Assembly (NCBI GenBank): GCA_947624645.1
Contig: CANQLG010000006.1
Location: 27,113-91,112, forward strand
Reading direction: 5' to 3'
Source: Candidatus Gastranaerophilales bacterium
GTDB lineage: Bacteria > Cyanobacteriota > Vampirovibrionia > Gastranaerophilales > Gastranaerophilaceae
DNA length: 64,000 nt
Below, one piece after another: positions 26,831 through 36,569 of the stretch. The notes beneath the pieces were generated by a model, which was not told where the DNA came from, did not search any database, and saw nothing but the letters and a program-made list of their open reading frames with translations. Both the position numbers and the translations under genes were made by a program. How positions within the stretch are numbered: position 1 is the first letter of the stretch; each line of letters begins with the position of its first letter.

Positions 26831-27280
26831 TTGAAGTATATAAAAAATACCTTAATAACTTTATTGGCACTATATAGTGCATTCTTTTGGCTTGGGGCAT
26901 TGGCAACTCCTTTCCTTTCGCATTTCGAGAGTTATGATTTAAGTGCAAAGTTAAGTTATATTCTTTCAAATGCATGCCACCAAAACCCGGAGCGCTCCTT
27001 TTGGATTTGGGGCTACCCTGTTTCACTTTGTGCAAGATGTCTTGGGGTTTACATAGGGACAACTGTTTCTTGTATGAATGCACTTTTTAATAAATTAAAT
27101 ATCAATATAAAAGCATTTATAATAATGGTCTTTATTTGTTTGGCAGATATAATACTCAACCTTTTCAAAATAAATACGGGCAATATTATAAGATTTTGCA
27201 CAGGGATTATTATAGGTTTATTAATTACAATTACGGTTAATTTTGTATTAAGAAAAATCGGAGGAAAATATGGAAATTAG
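26831..27280 (+). CDS. DUF2085 membrane protein
   Basis: A 149-residue inner-membrane protein with about four transmembrane segments. The DUF2085 signature is present: NACHQNPERSF followed by PVSLCARCLGVYIGT (CHQ...R...CARC.G.Y.G), which looks like a metal or haem site. TTG is used as start, supported by GGAG seven bases upstream. The function of the family is not established. The next gene starts inside its last codons (11-base overlap). Confidence 0.8.
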   Translation: MKYIKNTLITLLALYSAFFWLGALATPFLSHFESYDLSAKLSYILSNACHQNPERSFWIWGYPVSLCARCLGVYIGTTVSCMNALFNKLNINIKAFIIMVFICLADIILNLFKINTGNIIRFCTGIIIGLLITITVNFVLRKIGGKYGN

Positions 27281-27884
27281 AAAAATAATTGCATTTGTTC
27301 TTATTATTGCATTTACAAGTTTATTTCCCGCTCAAATATCATCAGCAGATGAAGAAGAACAAACTCTATATCAGTTTATTAAAGAGAATAAAGAGTTTAG
27401 TGCTAATTTTGAATATCCGTCGTATATTGCATCATCAAATGCTTTAGGGAAAAAATTGCTGCCTGCTCATAGCCCTATTATGATTAAAAATATAAGTGAA
27501 ATTAATACAAAAAATATTAAATCAGGTGATACAGTGACATTTATCGTTGCACAAGATGTTACGGATGAAAATGGTAATATTCTGGTAAAATCGGGTACTT
27601 CCGTTAATGCAAATGTCAATTTTGAGTCCAAAACATATATAGGACGTTCCGCTAAAATTACTGTTACCGATTTTCATACCAAAGCTGTTGATAATACTTA
27701 TATCCCTCTATCAACGGTTATTACGGAAGCACCTAATGACAAAATGGTTTTATCAATTATGTTAAGCGTGTTTTTATGCCCGTTATTTCTCTTAATGAAA
27801 GGTAAGGACGCAAATATCCCCGCAGGAACACTTAAAACCGTTTATACAATAAATGATACATATATTAAACCCGATATTATGTAA
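27270..27884 (+). CDS. Exported protein of unknown function
   Basis: The 204-residue protein has a signal peptide (IRKIIAFVLIIAFTSLF ... SSA, cleavage near residue 26). A middle region predicted as beta-strands (SGDTVTFIVAQDVTDENGNI, VKSGTSVNANVNF) follows, then a hydrophobic segment near residues 157-176 (LSIMLSVFLCPLFLLM), leaving a short tail. The middle resembles the SAF-like or TonB-independent periplasmic folds only loosely. GGAGG lies before the ATG. The 11-base overlap with the DUF2085 gene implies joint expression. Confidence 0.65.
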   Translation: MEIRKIIAFVLIIAFTSLFPAQISSADEEEQTLYQFIKENKEFSANFEYPSYIASSNALGKKLLPAHSPIMIKNISEINTKNIKSGDTVTFIVAQDVTDENGNILVKSGTSVNANVNFESKTYIGRSAKITVTDFHTKAVDNTYIPLSTVITEAPNDKMVLSIMLSVFLCPLFLLMKGKDANIPAGTLKTVYTINDTYIKPDIM

Positions 27885-27915
27885 TATTTCTTGTTTTTGT
27901 TATAATCAATTTATT

Positions 27916-28551
27916 ATGACGACAAAATTTTCAACAAAAACACCAAAAAGCTTTAACATTTGGCGCAAAACATTTCAATATATTGCTTGCAATACTGTTA
28001 TCATTAATATGATTAAATCAAAATATAAGATATTAAAAGCAGAGGGAATTGAAAATATTGACAGGTCAAAAAAGTATATTATTGCAAGTAATCATGTAAC
28101 AGGTTTTGACCCGTTCTTTATTGCAAATCAATATAAACTTACAATAGCATATATGGCAAAAAAACAGTTGTTTGAAACCTTTTGGTCAATGGTTTTAATG
28201 GATTGGTGCGGTGCTTTTGCCGTTGATCGTGATAAAGTCGATGTATCTACAATAAAAACTGCCCTATCAATTAAAAAAACAAGTTGGCATTTGGGCTTAT
28301 TTCCTCAAGGTACAAGAAGTAATACGGGAAAACTTGAAAATATAACTAAAGGTTTTGCTTCTATTGCAAAAAAAATGGATATTGATATTTTGCCGATAGC
28401 TATTATAGTTAAAAATACCGAAAATGGTAAAAAAACTATGCAATTAAAGGCAGGAAAGCCTATTTCCTGTAAAGGAAATATTGATGATATAGTTAATGAA
28501 TGGGCTAACAGCGTTTGTTCACTTGGCGGTTTTGATTATATTCCGTCTTAG
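27916..28551 (+). CDS. 1-acyl-glycerol-3-phosphate acyltransferase (PlsC family), copy 1
   Basis: Transfers an acyl chain to lysophosphatidic acid or a similar acceptor at the inner membrane. Motif I is NHVTGFD (H-x4-D) and the glycerophosphate-binding motif is FPQGTRS. The start is placed at MTTKFS (211 residues) because the longer frame from 27853 would overlap the previous gene with an unconserved segment. An extended -10 (TGT-TATAAT, 27901-27906) ends nine bases before this ATG, and there is no Shine-Dalgarno. A second PlsC-type gene follows 17 bases after its stop. Confidence 0.88.
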   Translation: MTTKFSTKTPKSFNIWRKTFQYIACNTVIINMIKSKYKILKAEGIENIDRSKKYIIASNHVTGFDPFFIANQYKLTIAYMAKKQLFETFWSMVLMDWCGAFAVDRDKVDVSTIKTALSIKKTSWHLGLFPQGTRSNTGKLENITKGFASIAKKMDIDILPIAIIVKNTENGKKTMQLKAGKPISCKGNIDDIVNEWANSVCSLGGFDYIPS

Positions 28552-28568
28552 GCAGAAAGAGTTTAGGA

Positions 28569-29276
28569 ATGGGACAAAAAGAAGTAAAGAAAAAAAATTA
28601 TACAAAACGAGAAGTTTCAGATTTTACGGAAGGTAAATATAAATTCCAGCTTTTCGGGCGCTGGCTTGTTCCTCGTACTCTTTTGCCTATTTTCTATAAG
28701 ATTGAATATATTGGCAGAGAGAATATTCCCCAAGACAGAAATTTTATTGTTGCTCCTAACCATATTTCTTATCTTGACCCGTTTGTGGCAGGAGAAGCTA
28801 TTAAAAAGCCTATTGCTTTTATGGGTAAAAAAGAACTTTTTGAAAATAAAACACTTGCTTTTTTACTTGACAATTTGGCATGCTTCGCTGTTAACAGAGA
28901 AAAACTTGAAGTTTCTACCATTAAAACAGCCATTAATGTTTTTAAAACCAATCGCTGGATGCTTGGAATATTTCCACAAGGCGGTATCAGAAGAAACAGA
29001 AAAATTGAAAAAATTAATAAAGGTTTTGCCGTAATCGCTAAACAAATGAAAACAGATATTTTGCCTGTGGGTATTACGGGCAGTGAAGAATATAATTGGA
29101 TTCCGTTTAAAGGCAAGCTCAAAATTGTTATAGGTGAACCGATATCTTATAATCAGGAATTTGATGATATAATTGACGAATGGGGTAAAAAAGTCGCTCA
29201 AATGATTGATTATACTTATGTTAAAGATATCGATGAATTGCAGGTTAAAAATCAAAAAGAACCCGTAAAATCCTAA
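28569..29276 (+). CDS. 1-acyl-glycerol-3-phosphate acyltransferase (PlsC family), copy 2
   Basis: A 235-residue paralogue of the preceding gene, with NHISYLD (H-x4-D) and FPQGGIRR in place of FPEGTR. It shares the order of blocks (MGKKELFENK, EVSTIKTAI, KINKGFAVIAKQM) with copy 1 and therefore arose by tandem duplication. Changes in the second motif suggest a different acyl acceptor or donor. Its stop overlaps that of the convergent cheA gene. Confidence 0.88.
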   Translation: MGQKEVKKKNYTKREVSDFTEGKYKFQLFGRWLVPRTLLPIFYKIEYIGRENIPQDRNFIVAPNHISYLDPFVAGEAIKKPIAFMGKKELFENKTLAFLLDNLACFAVNREKLEVSTIKTAINVFKTNRWMLGIFPQGGIRRNRKIEKINKGFAVIAKQMKTDILPVGITGSEEYNWIPFKGKLKIVIGEPISYNQEFDDIIDEWGKKVAQMIDYTYVKDIDELQVKNQKEPVKS

Positions 29277-31894
29277 TTTTTTCTTGAATCTGTATTATAT
29301 ACCAGTTCGTATGGATTTATAATTAAACATATTTCTCCCGTAGGGAGGGTTGTAAGTCCGTTTATATTTTTTATTTTTAATATTGGTGCTACAAGCTTTT
29401 TTTGGAAGATTTCTTGATCGCCGATTAATTTATCTGCAATAAATGCTATTTGTTTATCCTGAATTTCAATTATAATTACTGTTAGAGAGTTTTCTTGACA
29501 GTTATTTTCCTTTTCATTGAATATTTTTGAGATACTGTAAATTGGAATTGTATGCCCTTCAAATAAAATACATTCAATGCCGTCTTTTTTGATTATTTCT
29601 TCACGTTTTACTTTTTCAACATTTTTTATTGCATTTACGGGAATTGCATATTTTTGATTATTTACGAGTATTATAAAAGCTTTTATAGTGGTCATTGATA
29701 ATGGCAGTTTAACGGTAACTTTACAGCCCTCATTTAATATGGAATCTACCGAAATATCTCCGTTTAAATTGGTTATTTTGGTTTTTACTACATCCAGCCC
29801 GATTCCTCTGCCTGATATTTCATTAACTGTTTCCAAAGTTGAAAATCCGGGTAAAAACAACAATTTCATGATTTGTTCTTCATTCATTGCATTTATTTCT
29901 TCTTCGGTTAACAGCCCTTTATTTATCGCCGTTTCTTTTACTTTGGCAAAGTTGATACCGTAGCCGTCATCTTCGATTGTAATTATTATATTATTATCTG
30001 CTTGTTTTGCCGTTAATTTTATTGTACCTATTTCATCTTTATTATTCTTAAGTCTTATCTCGGGCGGTTCTATTCCATGATATATGGAATTTCTTAATAT
30101 ATGTATCAACGGCATTTTGATTTCTTCAATAATTTTTTTATCTACGATTGTATCACTGCCGGATATTATAAAATTAACATTTTTATTATTTTCTTTTGCT
30201 ATATCTCTTACCATCCTAGGGAAAAAATGAAATATAGTTGCTAAAGGTAAAACTCTTATATCTTTTGCAATGGTTTCTACTTCTGCCGCTGATTGATGAA
30301 ATTTATTACTGTCTTCCGAAATCATATTATATATATTTACAAAATCATTATTAATTTCATCTATTATTTCGGCATTGGTATTAAGAAAAGTCTGAGTTTT
30401 TTTATAAAAACTGTTTATTATCTCATCGGTTTCCGAGTTTATAATGCCTTTTTTTTCTATATATCTGAGATAATTCATCATTTTTTTGCTTAAGCTGTGC
30501 CATTTAATCAATTTGGTATTAATATGTGCCAAATCATTTATATGCTCTCGTGATTTTATCCCGTTTATTAACATTTCTCCCGTTTGAGATATTAAATTAT
30601 CCAGTTTTGTACTGTCTATTCTCAGGGTTTTTATTTCCTGTAAATCTATTGATTGAATATTATTATTTATGTTTATTATCTCTTTTGGGTTGAATAATTG
30701 CGGTACTGCTTCGCTTCTTACCTCTTTTTTTGCCGTTAATGAAACTGTATTATTCATATCTTCCAATACATTTAAACGTTGAAGTAAAAATGTAAGATTC
30801 AAATTTGTTACGGGTTCTTTTAAAGATATACGTTTTGACAAATATATACTTTGTAATACTGCCATATAACAGTCATTGTCTAATACAATATCTTTTTTTA
30901 TTAATATATCCAATAAATTTATAGTTTTATTTATTATTTCAATAATTTGTCCATTATCGGTATTAACAATGCTTTCTTTCAATATATCAGTTACTTTTAT
31001 TAAAAAGTCTTTTTCGTATTTTAATTTACGAATATTTTTAAAAATATAATCGAAATTTTCACTTAAACTAATATTGTTTTTTTCGTTTTCTTCTTTTTCT
31101 TGGGATTGATTTATAATTATTGTTTTTTGAATTTTTTTATTTATATTTGAATTTATATTTAATTTTTTATACAAATTATAAATATCTGTTCTTAATTCCG
31201 GGATTTTTTGTCTGAATATTTCAAAATCAAATTCATTTTTGTTATCAATTATTTTGGAATACAAAAAACTTATTTTATCTTTTATTAACTTATAATCTGT
31301 TTTATAAAATATATCAGACAATTCTTTTAAGTTTTGCGCTATTACGTCGATAATATTTTCAGAATCTTCTTCTGCGTCTTTTTCTATGACAAACATTAAT
31401 TCAAGCACGATTGCATTGATATCTATATTCTTTTTATAAATATAATTATCCGTTAAATATTTACTTACGTTAGAATCTTGATTTATAATATCTTGTTTTT
31501 GAATTAAATTATCCAGTTTATTAAGGTATTTGTTTATAGAAATATCTTGATAATTTTTTTTATTTTTAACACATTTCCTGACATATTCCACTAAGACATC
31601 ACATATTTCATAAATTGTTCCGAACCATTCTGATTGTATTATTACATTATCATTTTTCCAATAAGAAAGAACATCTTCCAATTTATGGGATATATCTTGA
31701 ATACAATTAAATCCCAGCATTCGTGATGAACCTTTGAGTGAATGTACAAGTTGAAATAATTTTTTTAACGGGGTTTTATTGTCGGGTGTTTTTTCTAACT
31801 CCAGAAAATTGTTATTTAATTCCTGAATTATTTCTTCACATTCTGATTTATATACATTTAATATTTCATTATATTCTTTAGAATTGAATTGCAT
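29273..31894 (-). CDS. cheA: CheA-type chemotaxis histidine kinase
   Basis: The 873-residue protein begins with an Hpt domain whose phospho-acceptor is His51 in LVHSLKGSSRML. A long, poorly conserved helical stretch (about 110-430) follows in place of a recognisable CheY-binding P2. After it come a dimerisation helix region, a GHKL ATPase (LRNSIYHGIEPPE near 600, EDDGYGIN, GRGIGLDVVKTK near 698) and a C-terminal CheW-like domain. It would autophosphorylate in response to the receptor encoded directly upstream, whose stop is 11 bases away. No CheY, CheB or CheR gene lies beside it, so the output partner is elsewhere or non-standard. Confidence 0.92.
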   Translation of the reverse strand: MQFNSKEYNEILNVYKSECEEIIQELNNNFLELEKTPDNKTPLKKLFQLVHSLKGSSRMLGFNCIQDISHKLEDVLSYWKNDNVIIQSEWFGTIYEICDVLVEYVRKCVKNKKNYQDISINKYLNKLDNLIQKQDIINQDSNVSKYLTDNYIYKKNIDINAIVLELMFVIEKDAEEDSENIIDVIAQNLKELSDIFYKTDYKLIKDKISFLYSKIIDNKNEFDFEIFRQKIPELRTDIYNLYKKLNINSNINKKIQKTIIINQSQEKEENEKNNISLSENFDYIFKNIRKLKYEKDFLIKVTDILKESIVNTDNGQIIEIINKTINLLDILIKKDIVLDNDCYMAVLQSIYLSKRISLKEPVTNLNLTFLLQRLNVLEDMNNTVSLTAKKEVRSEAVPQLFNPKEIININNNIQSIDLQEIKTLRIDSTKLDNLISQTGEMLINGIKSREHINDLAHINTKLIKWHSLSKKMMNYLRYIEKKGIINSETDEIINSFYKKTQTFLNTNAEIIDEINNDFVNIYNMISEDSNKFHQSAAEVETIAKDIRVLPLATIFHFFPRMVRDIAKENNKNVNFIISGSDTIVDKKIIEEIKMPLIHILRNSIYHGIEPPEIRLKNNKDEIGTIKLTAKQADNNIIITIEDDGYGINFAKVKETAINKGLLTEEEINAMNEEQIMKLLFLPGFSTLETVNEISGRGIGLDVVKTKITNLNGDISVDSILNEGCKVTVKLPLSMTTIKAFIILVNNQKYAIPVNAIKNVEKVKREEIIKKDGIECILFEGHTIPIYSISKIFNEKENNCQENSLTVIIIEIQDKQIAFIADKLIGDQEIFQKKLVAPILKIKNINGLTTLPTGEICLIINPYELVYNTDSRKN

Positions 31895-31905
31895 ATAAAT
31901 CCCTG

Positions 31906-32943
31906 TTAATTAGCAATGTTGTCTTTAATATTTGTTGAAATTTCAGAAACTGCCTTAATATATTCTATATTTTCTTCCAAAATGTTAATTGTTTCCGATG
32001 TACTCTTTTGTATATCAGTGATTTGATCCAAAATTTTATTTGTAAGAATCTGTTGAGAAGCAGTAGATACTAACATATTATTTATTTCCAGTTCCGTATT
32101 TTTGAGAATATTTACAAGTGCAGAAACACTTTTATCAACTCCGCTAATCATCTTATATCCTGTTTCAATTTCTTTTGCACTGTCTTCTGTTGCTATAATA
32201 GTTGAGGATGTTGTTTGCTCGATATCTTTTACCAGTGTAGTAATTTTATTTGTAGCTTGTTTTGATTCATCGGCAAGTTTTCTTATTTCTCCTGCCACAA
32301 CGGCAAAACCTTTCCCGTACTCACCTGCTCTTGCTGCTTCTACCGCTGCATTTAATGCAAGCATATTGGTTTGTTCGGATATGTTTTCTACTATATTTAC
32401 TGTTGAGCCTATTTGTTTTATATAATCCGTTAATTCTATTATTAATTCAGCTATTAATTGTATTTTTTGCTTATACTTATTTATCTTTGAAACGCTTTCA
32501 TTTAAAGTTTGTGATTCCTTATCAGAATTTTCACATGTTTCTTGTATTTTTACCGATATACTTTGTGTCATTTCTTTTTCTGACATGGCATTATTTTTAT
32601 ATTCTTTTACCGTTTCAATTATTTGGTTTAATATAATTGTATATTTATTTGTTAATTGTCTTTGTTTTTCACTTAATTGTATCAGCTTTACGGATATTTT
32701 TTGAAAATCCTTTAATTCGTTATCTATTAATTTATCTATTGATTTCATCAATTCATTTCTTGAATACTGATATTGAAGAAAATAAAACAATAGTATTATA
32801 ACCGTATAGCTTATCATTAATGTTTGGTTGTCAACATATATCATTATTGCAATTATTAATACTGTAACTATTGCCAGTATTACTGTATCTTTTATGTTTT
32901 TTTTGGACAATCTGTTTATAATACCAATATCTGTATGCGGCAT
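31906..32943 (-). CDS. Methyl-accepting chemotaxis protein without a sensor domain
   Basis: A 345-residue inner-membrane receptor. Two transmembrane helices (about 18-37 and 43-58) are joined by only a few residues, so no periplasmic ligand domain exists. The cytoplasmic coiled coil carries the hairpin tip [19 protein letters not shown] plus [18 protein letters not shown], the CheA/CheW contact region. It probably senses a membrane or cytoplasmic state. First gene of the minus-strand pair with cheA. Confidence 0.92.
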   Translation of the reverse strand: MPHTDIGIINRLSKKNIKDTVILAIVTVLIIAIMIYVDNQTLMISYTVIILLFYFLQYQYSRNELMKSIDKLIDNELKDFQKISVKLIQLSEKQRQLTNKYTIILNQIIETVKEYKNNAMSEKEMTQSISVKIQETCENSDKESQTLNESVSKINKYKQKIQLIAELIIELTDYIKQIGSTVNIVENISEQTNMLALNAAVEAARAGEYGKGFAVVAGEIRKLADESKQATNKITTLVKDIEQTTSSTIIATEDSAKEIETGYKMISGVDKSVSALVNILKNTELEINNMLVSTASQQILTNKILDQITDIQKSTSETINILEENIEYIKAVSEISTNIKDNIAN

Positions 32944-33036
32944 ATTTTACTCCTTATAACTTTATAATTATAGTCTATATTTTGGATTTTTTAATCATTA
33001 GTATATAGTATAATTATTATAAAGGTTTAATTTAAA

Positions 33037-34065
33037 ATGAACAATTATTCTATAATAAATTCCAATAAAAATTTAAAATCCGAACTTGAACATTTGTTTG
33101 TTTTTACCGTTTCGGGAGGGCTATATGCGATTAATATTAAATTTATTTTGGAGGTAATTAATTTTCAGGAAATTGAAATCCCTGCTAATACTCCTTTAGG
33201 CATTATCGGTATATTTAATTATAACGGAGTTATGACTAACGTTATTGATATTTGTGCTTTGTTAGGAATTAATTCAGGTAAATTTTCTGTTAATGATAAA
33301 TTTGTAATTATTGTATGTAAAGATAATTGCTTTGCACTTAGGGCTGATAATATTATTGATATTTATAATCTTGACAATCAAAATATTCAACAGCTTCCTT
33401 TTGATGTACAAAATTCTTTTATTAAGGAAGTATATAAGTATGAAAATTCAATTTTTAATATTATAAATGTTGAAGCATTGAATGAAAGTCTTGCAAATAA
33501 CAAACAAAAAAATTCAATAAACTATTCCTTATTGCTTCCTAAAGATGAACAAGAGCTTGAAATATTGAAATTAAGAAAAGAAGATATAAGTAAGAAAAAT
33601 ATATTTAATTTCCCAATTGAACACGAATCGGAAAATCAATTTTTACTTTTCACTCTTGATAGCCATAATTATTTTATAGAACTTAAATATATAAAAGAGT
33701 TTATTTGTTCAAAACAAGTTAATATAACCAAACTCCCTTATACTGATGAATTTGTTAAAGGTATTATTAATTCAAGAGGTGATTTTCTTATAGTAATTGA
33801 TTTAAATATGTTTTTAAATAATGAAAACAATGATATAAAACCATCCAGTAAACTTATTATTACAGAGGGTAAAAATTTTAATATCGCATTACTTGTTGAT
33901 GATGTTAAATATATCAAAAATCTCAAAAATATAGAAAAAAATAATATTTATACGGGACATTCAAAATATATAATTTCTGAATTTACCGAAAACGGGGAAT
34001 TGTATAACATCATAAACTATGACAAAATTATCAATGATGAAAGAATTTATATAGACATAGGTTAA
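33037..34065 (+). CDS. Double CheW-domain coupling protein
   Basis: The 342-residue protein has two CheW-like domains in tandem. The first spans about residues 17-155 (LFVFTVSGGLYAINIKFILEV, GIIGIFNYNGVMTNVIDI) and the second about 200-340 (FLLFTLDSHNYFIELKYIKEF, FVKGIINSRGDFLIVIDL). It would link the divergent receptor to CheA; the double form allows two contacts per molecule or bridging within arrays. It reads away from the receptor gene across a 93-base AT-rich gap. Confidence 0.85.
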   Translation: MNNYSIINSNKNLKSELEHLFVFTVSGGLYAINIKFILEVINFQEIEIPANTPLGIIGIFNYNGVMTNVIDICALLGINSGKFSVNDKFVIIVCKDNCFALRADNIIDIYNLDNQNIQQLPFDVQNSFIKEVYKYENSIFNIINVEALNESLANNKQKNSINYSLLLPKDEQELEILKLRKEDISKKNIFNFPIEHESENQFLLFTLDSHNYFIELKYIKEFICSKQVNITKLPYTDEFVKGIINSRGDFLIVIDLNMFLNNENNDIKPSSKLIITEGKNFNIALLVDDVKYIKNLKNIEKNNIYTGHSKYIISEFTENGELYNIINYDKIINDERIYIDIG

Positions 34066-34072
34066 AAATAAA

Positions 34073-35440
34073 TTATTTTTTTGAAACGCAAGCACTGATT
34101 GCATTCATTAATCTTGGTACTTGAATAATTTCAATATCAAAATTATCGTTTAAATTTTTGTTTAATTTAGGGATAATGACTTTTTTAAATCCGAGTTTTT
34201 GGGCTTCATATATACGTTTTTCAAGATTAGAAACGTTGCGAATTTCACCTGATAAACTTATTTCTCCGATAATGACGCAATCAGGGTCGACTACAACATC
34301 TCGGTAGCATGTTGCAATAGCAAGAGCTATACCTAAATCGGCAGCAGGTTCATCTATTTCTATTCCGCCGATTACATTAACATAAACATCATGTTTCGAC
34401 AGATTAATTCCTATTCTTTTTTCAAGTACGGCAATAATTTGGAGCAATCTGTTATATTCAATTCCTGTTGCGACTCGCCTTGGAGCAGGATATGAGGTTG
34501 TTCCGACAAGTGCCTGCACTTCAACAAGTAAAGCTCTTGTACCTTCATTTGTGGCTATAATAACACTCCCGGGGGCATAATTATCCGTTCTCTCTTTCAT
34601 AAAAAGCTCACTCGGATTTTTTACTTCTTCTAACCCCGATTCAACCATATTAAATACTCCTATTTCATTGGTTGAGCCGAACCTGTTTTTTATAGACCTT
34701 AATAAACGCTGCGATTTATATTTATCTCCCTCAAAATATATAACAGTATCAACCATGTGCTCTAATACCTTTGGTCCTGCGATATTACCTTCTTTTGTAA
34801 CGTGTCCTATTACAATGACCGTAATGTTTTTATTTTTGGCAATATCCATAAGTACATTTGTACATTCTCTTATTTGAGAAACACTTCCCGATGTACTTGT
34901 TATATTAGAAGTATAAATTGATTGAATTGAATCTATAACCAATATTTCAGGCTTTATATTATCAAGCTGATTAGTGACGGCTTCAAGATTAGTTTGAGAA
35001 TATACATATAAGTTATCGGAATTAACTTTTAATCTTTGAGCTCTTAATTTAACCTGAGAGCTTGATTCTTCAGCACAGATATATAAAAGTTTTTTTCCCA
35101 TTCGGCAGATGTTACCTGCTGTTTGTAAAACTAATGTTGATTTTCCTATCCCGGGATCGCCTGCCAATAAAACCAAAGAACCTTGAACAAGTCCGCCTCC
35201 GAGCACCCTGTCCAATTCTTCAAAACCTGTCGGCAGTTTTATATTTTCAGTTATTTTAATCTCATTAATAAGACAAACAGGACTATCTTCAATTACAATA
35301 TTTTGAGTATTCGGAACGGTTTTAACCTCAACTTCTTCGACTAAAGTACCCCAATTACCGCAATCGGGACATTTACCGATATATTTTGCCGTTTCATATC
35401 CGCAATTTTGGCATACCCATTTTGTTTTAACTTTTGCCAT
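34073..35440 (-). CDS. radA: DNA repair protein RadA (Sms)
   Basis: RecA-like branch-migration ATPase used in recombinational repair and transformation. The 455-residue protein has an N-terminal zinc finger (C10, C13, C24, C27), Walker A GDPGIGKST (94-102), the RadA-specific KNRFG motif near residue 258, and a C-terminal Lon-like domain (LAIATCYRDVVVDPDCVIIGE). Its start lies inside the 3' end of the upstream gene (14-base overlap), so the two are coupled. Confidence 0.97.
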   Translation of the reverse strand: MAKVKTKWVCQNCGYETAKYIGKCPDCGNWGTLVEEVEVKTVPNTQNIVIEDSPVCLINEIKITENIKLPTGFEELDRVLGGGLVQGSLVLLAGDPGIGKSTLVLQTAGNICRMGKKLLYICAEESSSQVKLRAQRLKVNSDNLYVYSQTNLEAVTNQLDNIKPEILVIDSIQSIYTSNITSTSGSVSQIRECTNVLMDIAKNKNITVIVIGHVTKEGNIAGPKVLEHMVDTVIYFEGDKYKSQRLLRSIKNRFGSTNEIGVFNMVESGLEEVKNPSELFMKERTDNYAPGSVIIATNEGTRALLVEVQALVGTTSYPAPRRVATGIEYNRLLQIIAVLEKRIGINLSKHDVYVNVIGGIEIDEPAADLGIALAIATCYRDVVVDPDCVIIGEISLSGEIRNVSNLEKRIYEAQKLGFKKVIIPKLNKNLNDNFDIEIIQVPRLMNAISACVSKK

Positions 35441-36419
35441 TATCCAATTTCTCTTTTCTTTGTTCTCTTAAGTTTTCTTTTGAATCTATTAAATGTACAT
35501 TTTTTATCAGGGAATTTGAAATTAAAAGCAAAAAAGGATTAACCCCGGGGCTTATGTTCATAGATATCTGGGTTTTACGCTCTTCGGTTTTGCTTTTAGA
35601 AAAAGCTTCTTTAGCAGCAATATCCATATTGATATTAATATTATATTTAATACTTTCTTGTTTCATTAAAACTTCAAAATCTTTTTGAGGAAATTCTTTT
35701 GAAGTAATGAGTAAAATTTTTATGCCGTCAGAATCTGTTTTAAAAATATCAGCCTGAAGATTACCGTAATTTTCGGTTGAAATAAGAATTGTAACACTGT
35801 CATCGGAATCGGTTCCGGCATCGGAGCCTTTTTCTCCGATTTCTAATTTAAATGCATCAGGATCGGTTAAAGGAAGCCAAGGCAAGTATAAAAGCATTGT
35901 ATTTTTAACATTTTGAGTATCATTTGAGGTCATTGCTCCGACAATGGAAATTAATTTGGATAGTTCATTAAGCTGCTCATTTTTCAAACTTACTCCGATT
36001 TGATTAAAGCCGGCTAAAAGCCGATATAAATTTGTCATGGCTTCTTTAGAACCTGTTTGTAACATTTTTGCCAAACTTGCAAAATTTAAGCTTGATGATA
36101 ACAGTAAAAATGCCAGACTTTTGTTATCCTGTTGAATGTTATCAACTATTTGAGATAAAAGCTGTTCAAAATTTTTCGGAAAATTTAACAGCTCTTTTAA
36201 CATATTTACTGTTTGTTCCTGATTCATTTTGACAAGTTCATTTGTCGTATTTGCAAGCTGTGTTATATATTTTGGAAATAACACTTCTAAAGGAGTTGAT
36301 TGCTCCTGAATTATAAATGAACCTTGGTTTAATAAGGTATTATTTACATTCGATGAATTTACCTGATTATACCCGTTCGGAAAATTATTTAAAAATTGAT
36401 TCAAATTTATATTTGACAT
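35427..36419 (-). CDS. Protein with a FliK-like C-terminal region, coupled to radA
   Basis: The 330-residue protein has an Asn/Gln-rich N-terminus, a helical middle and a region from about residue 178 (LLYLPWLPLTDPDAFKLEI, then VTILISTENYGNLQADIF). This region follows the LxLPLP...LEI...L.T..LG.L.a.. pattern of flagellar hook-length control (FliK) C-terminal domains. No flagellar gene is nearby and the match is a pattern resemblance only. There is no clear Shine-Dalgarno. Overlap with radA indicates a shared transcript. Confidence 0.55.
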   Translation of the reverse strand: MSNINLNQFLNNFPNGYNQVNSSNVNNTLLNQGSFIIQEQSTPLEVLFPKYITQLANTTNELVKMNQEQTVNMLKELLNFPKNFEQLLSQIVDNIQQDNKSLAFLLLSSSLNFASLAKMLQTGSKEAMTNLYRLLAGFNQIGVSLKNEQLNELSKLISIVGAMTSNDTQNVKNTMLLYLPWLPLTDPDAFKLEIGEKGSDAGTDSDDSVTILISTENYGNLQADIFKTDSDGIKILLITSKEFPQKDFEVLMKQESIKYNININMDIAAKEAFSKSKTEERKTQISMNISPGVNPFLLLISNSLIKNVHLIDSKENLREQRKEKLDNGKS

Positions 36420-36517
36420 ATTTATAAATTAACATATTGTTTTTAAAAATCAACGTAAATTTGTAATAAATTGTAAATATATATTATTTTTATATAAAAA
36501 ATTTTTATATTTAATAT

Positions 36518-36554
36518 TTAATTAAATTGATAAATTTTAATTAAATTGATAAAT
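36518..36554. repeat. 18-bp tandem direct repeat upstream of a motif-bearing gene
   Basis: TTAATTAAATTGATAAAT occurs at 36518-36535 and again at 36537-36554 (period 19), ending 15 bases before the start codon at 36570. It could be a doubled operator or a replication slippage product in AT-rich DNA. Confidence 0.6.
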
Positions 36555-36569
36555 GTAAAAGAGGTAAGA

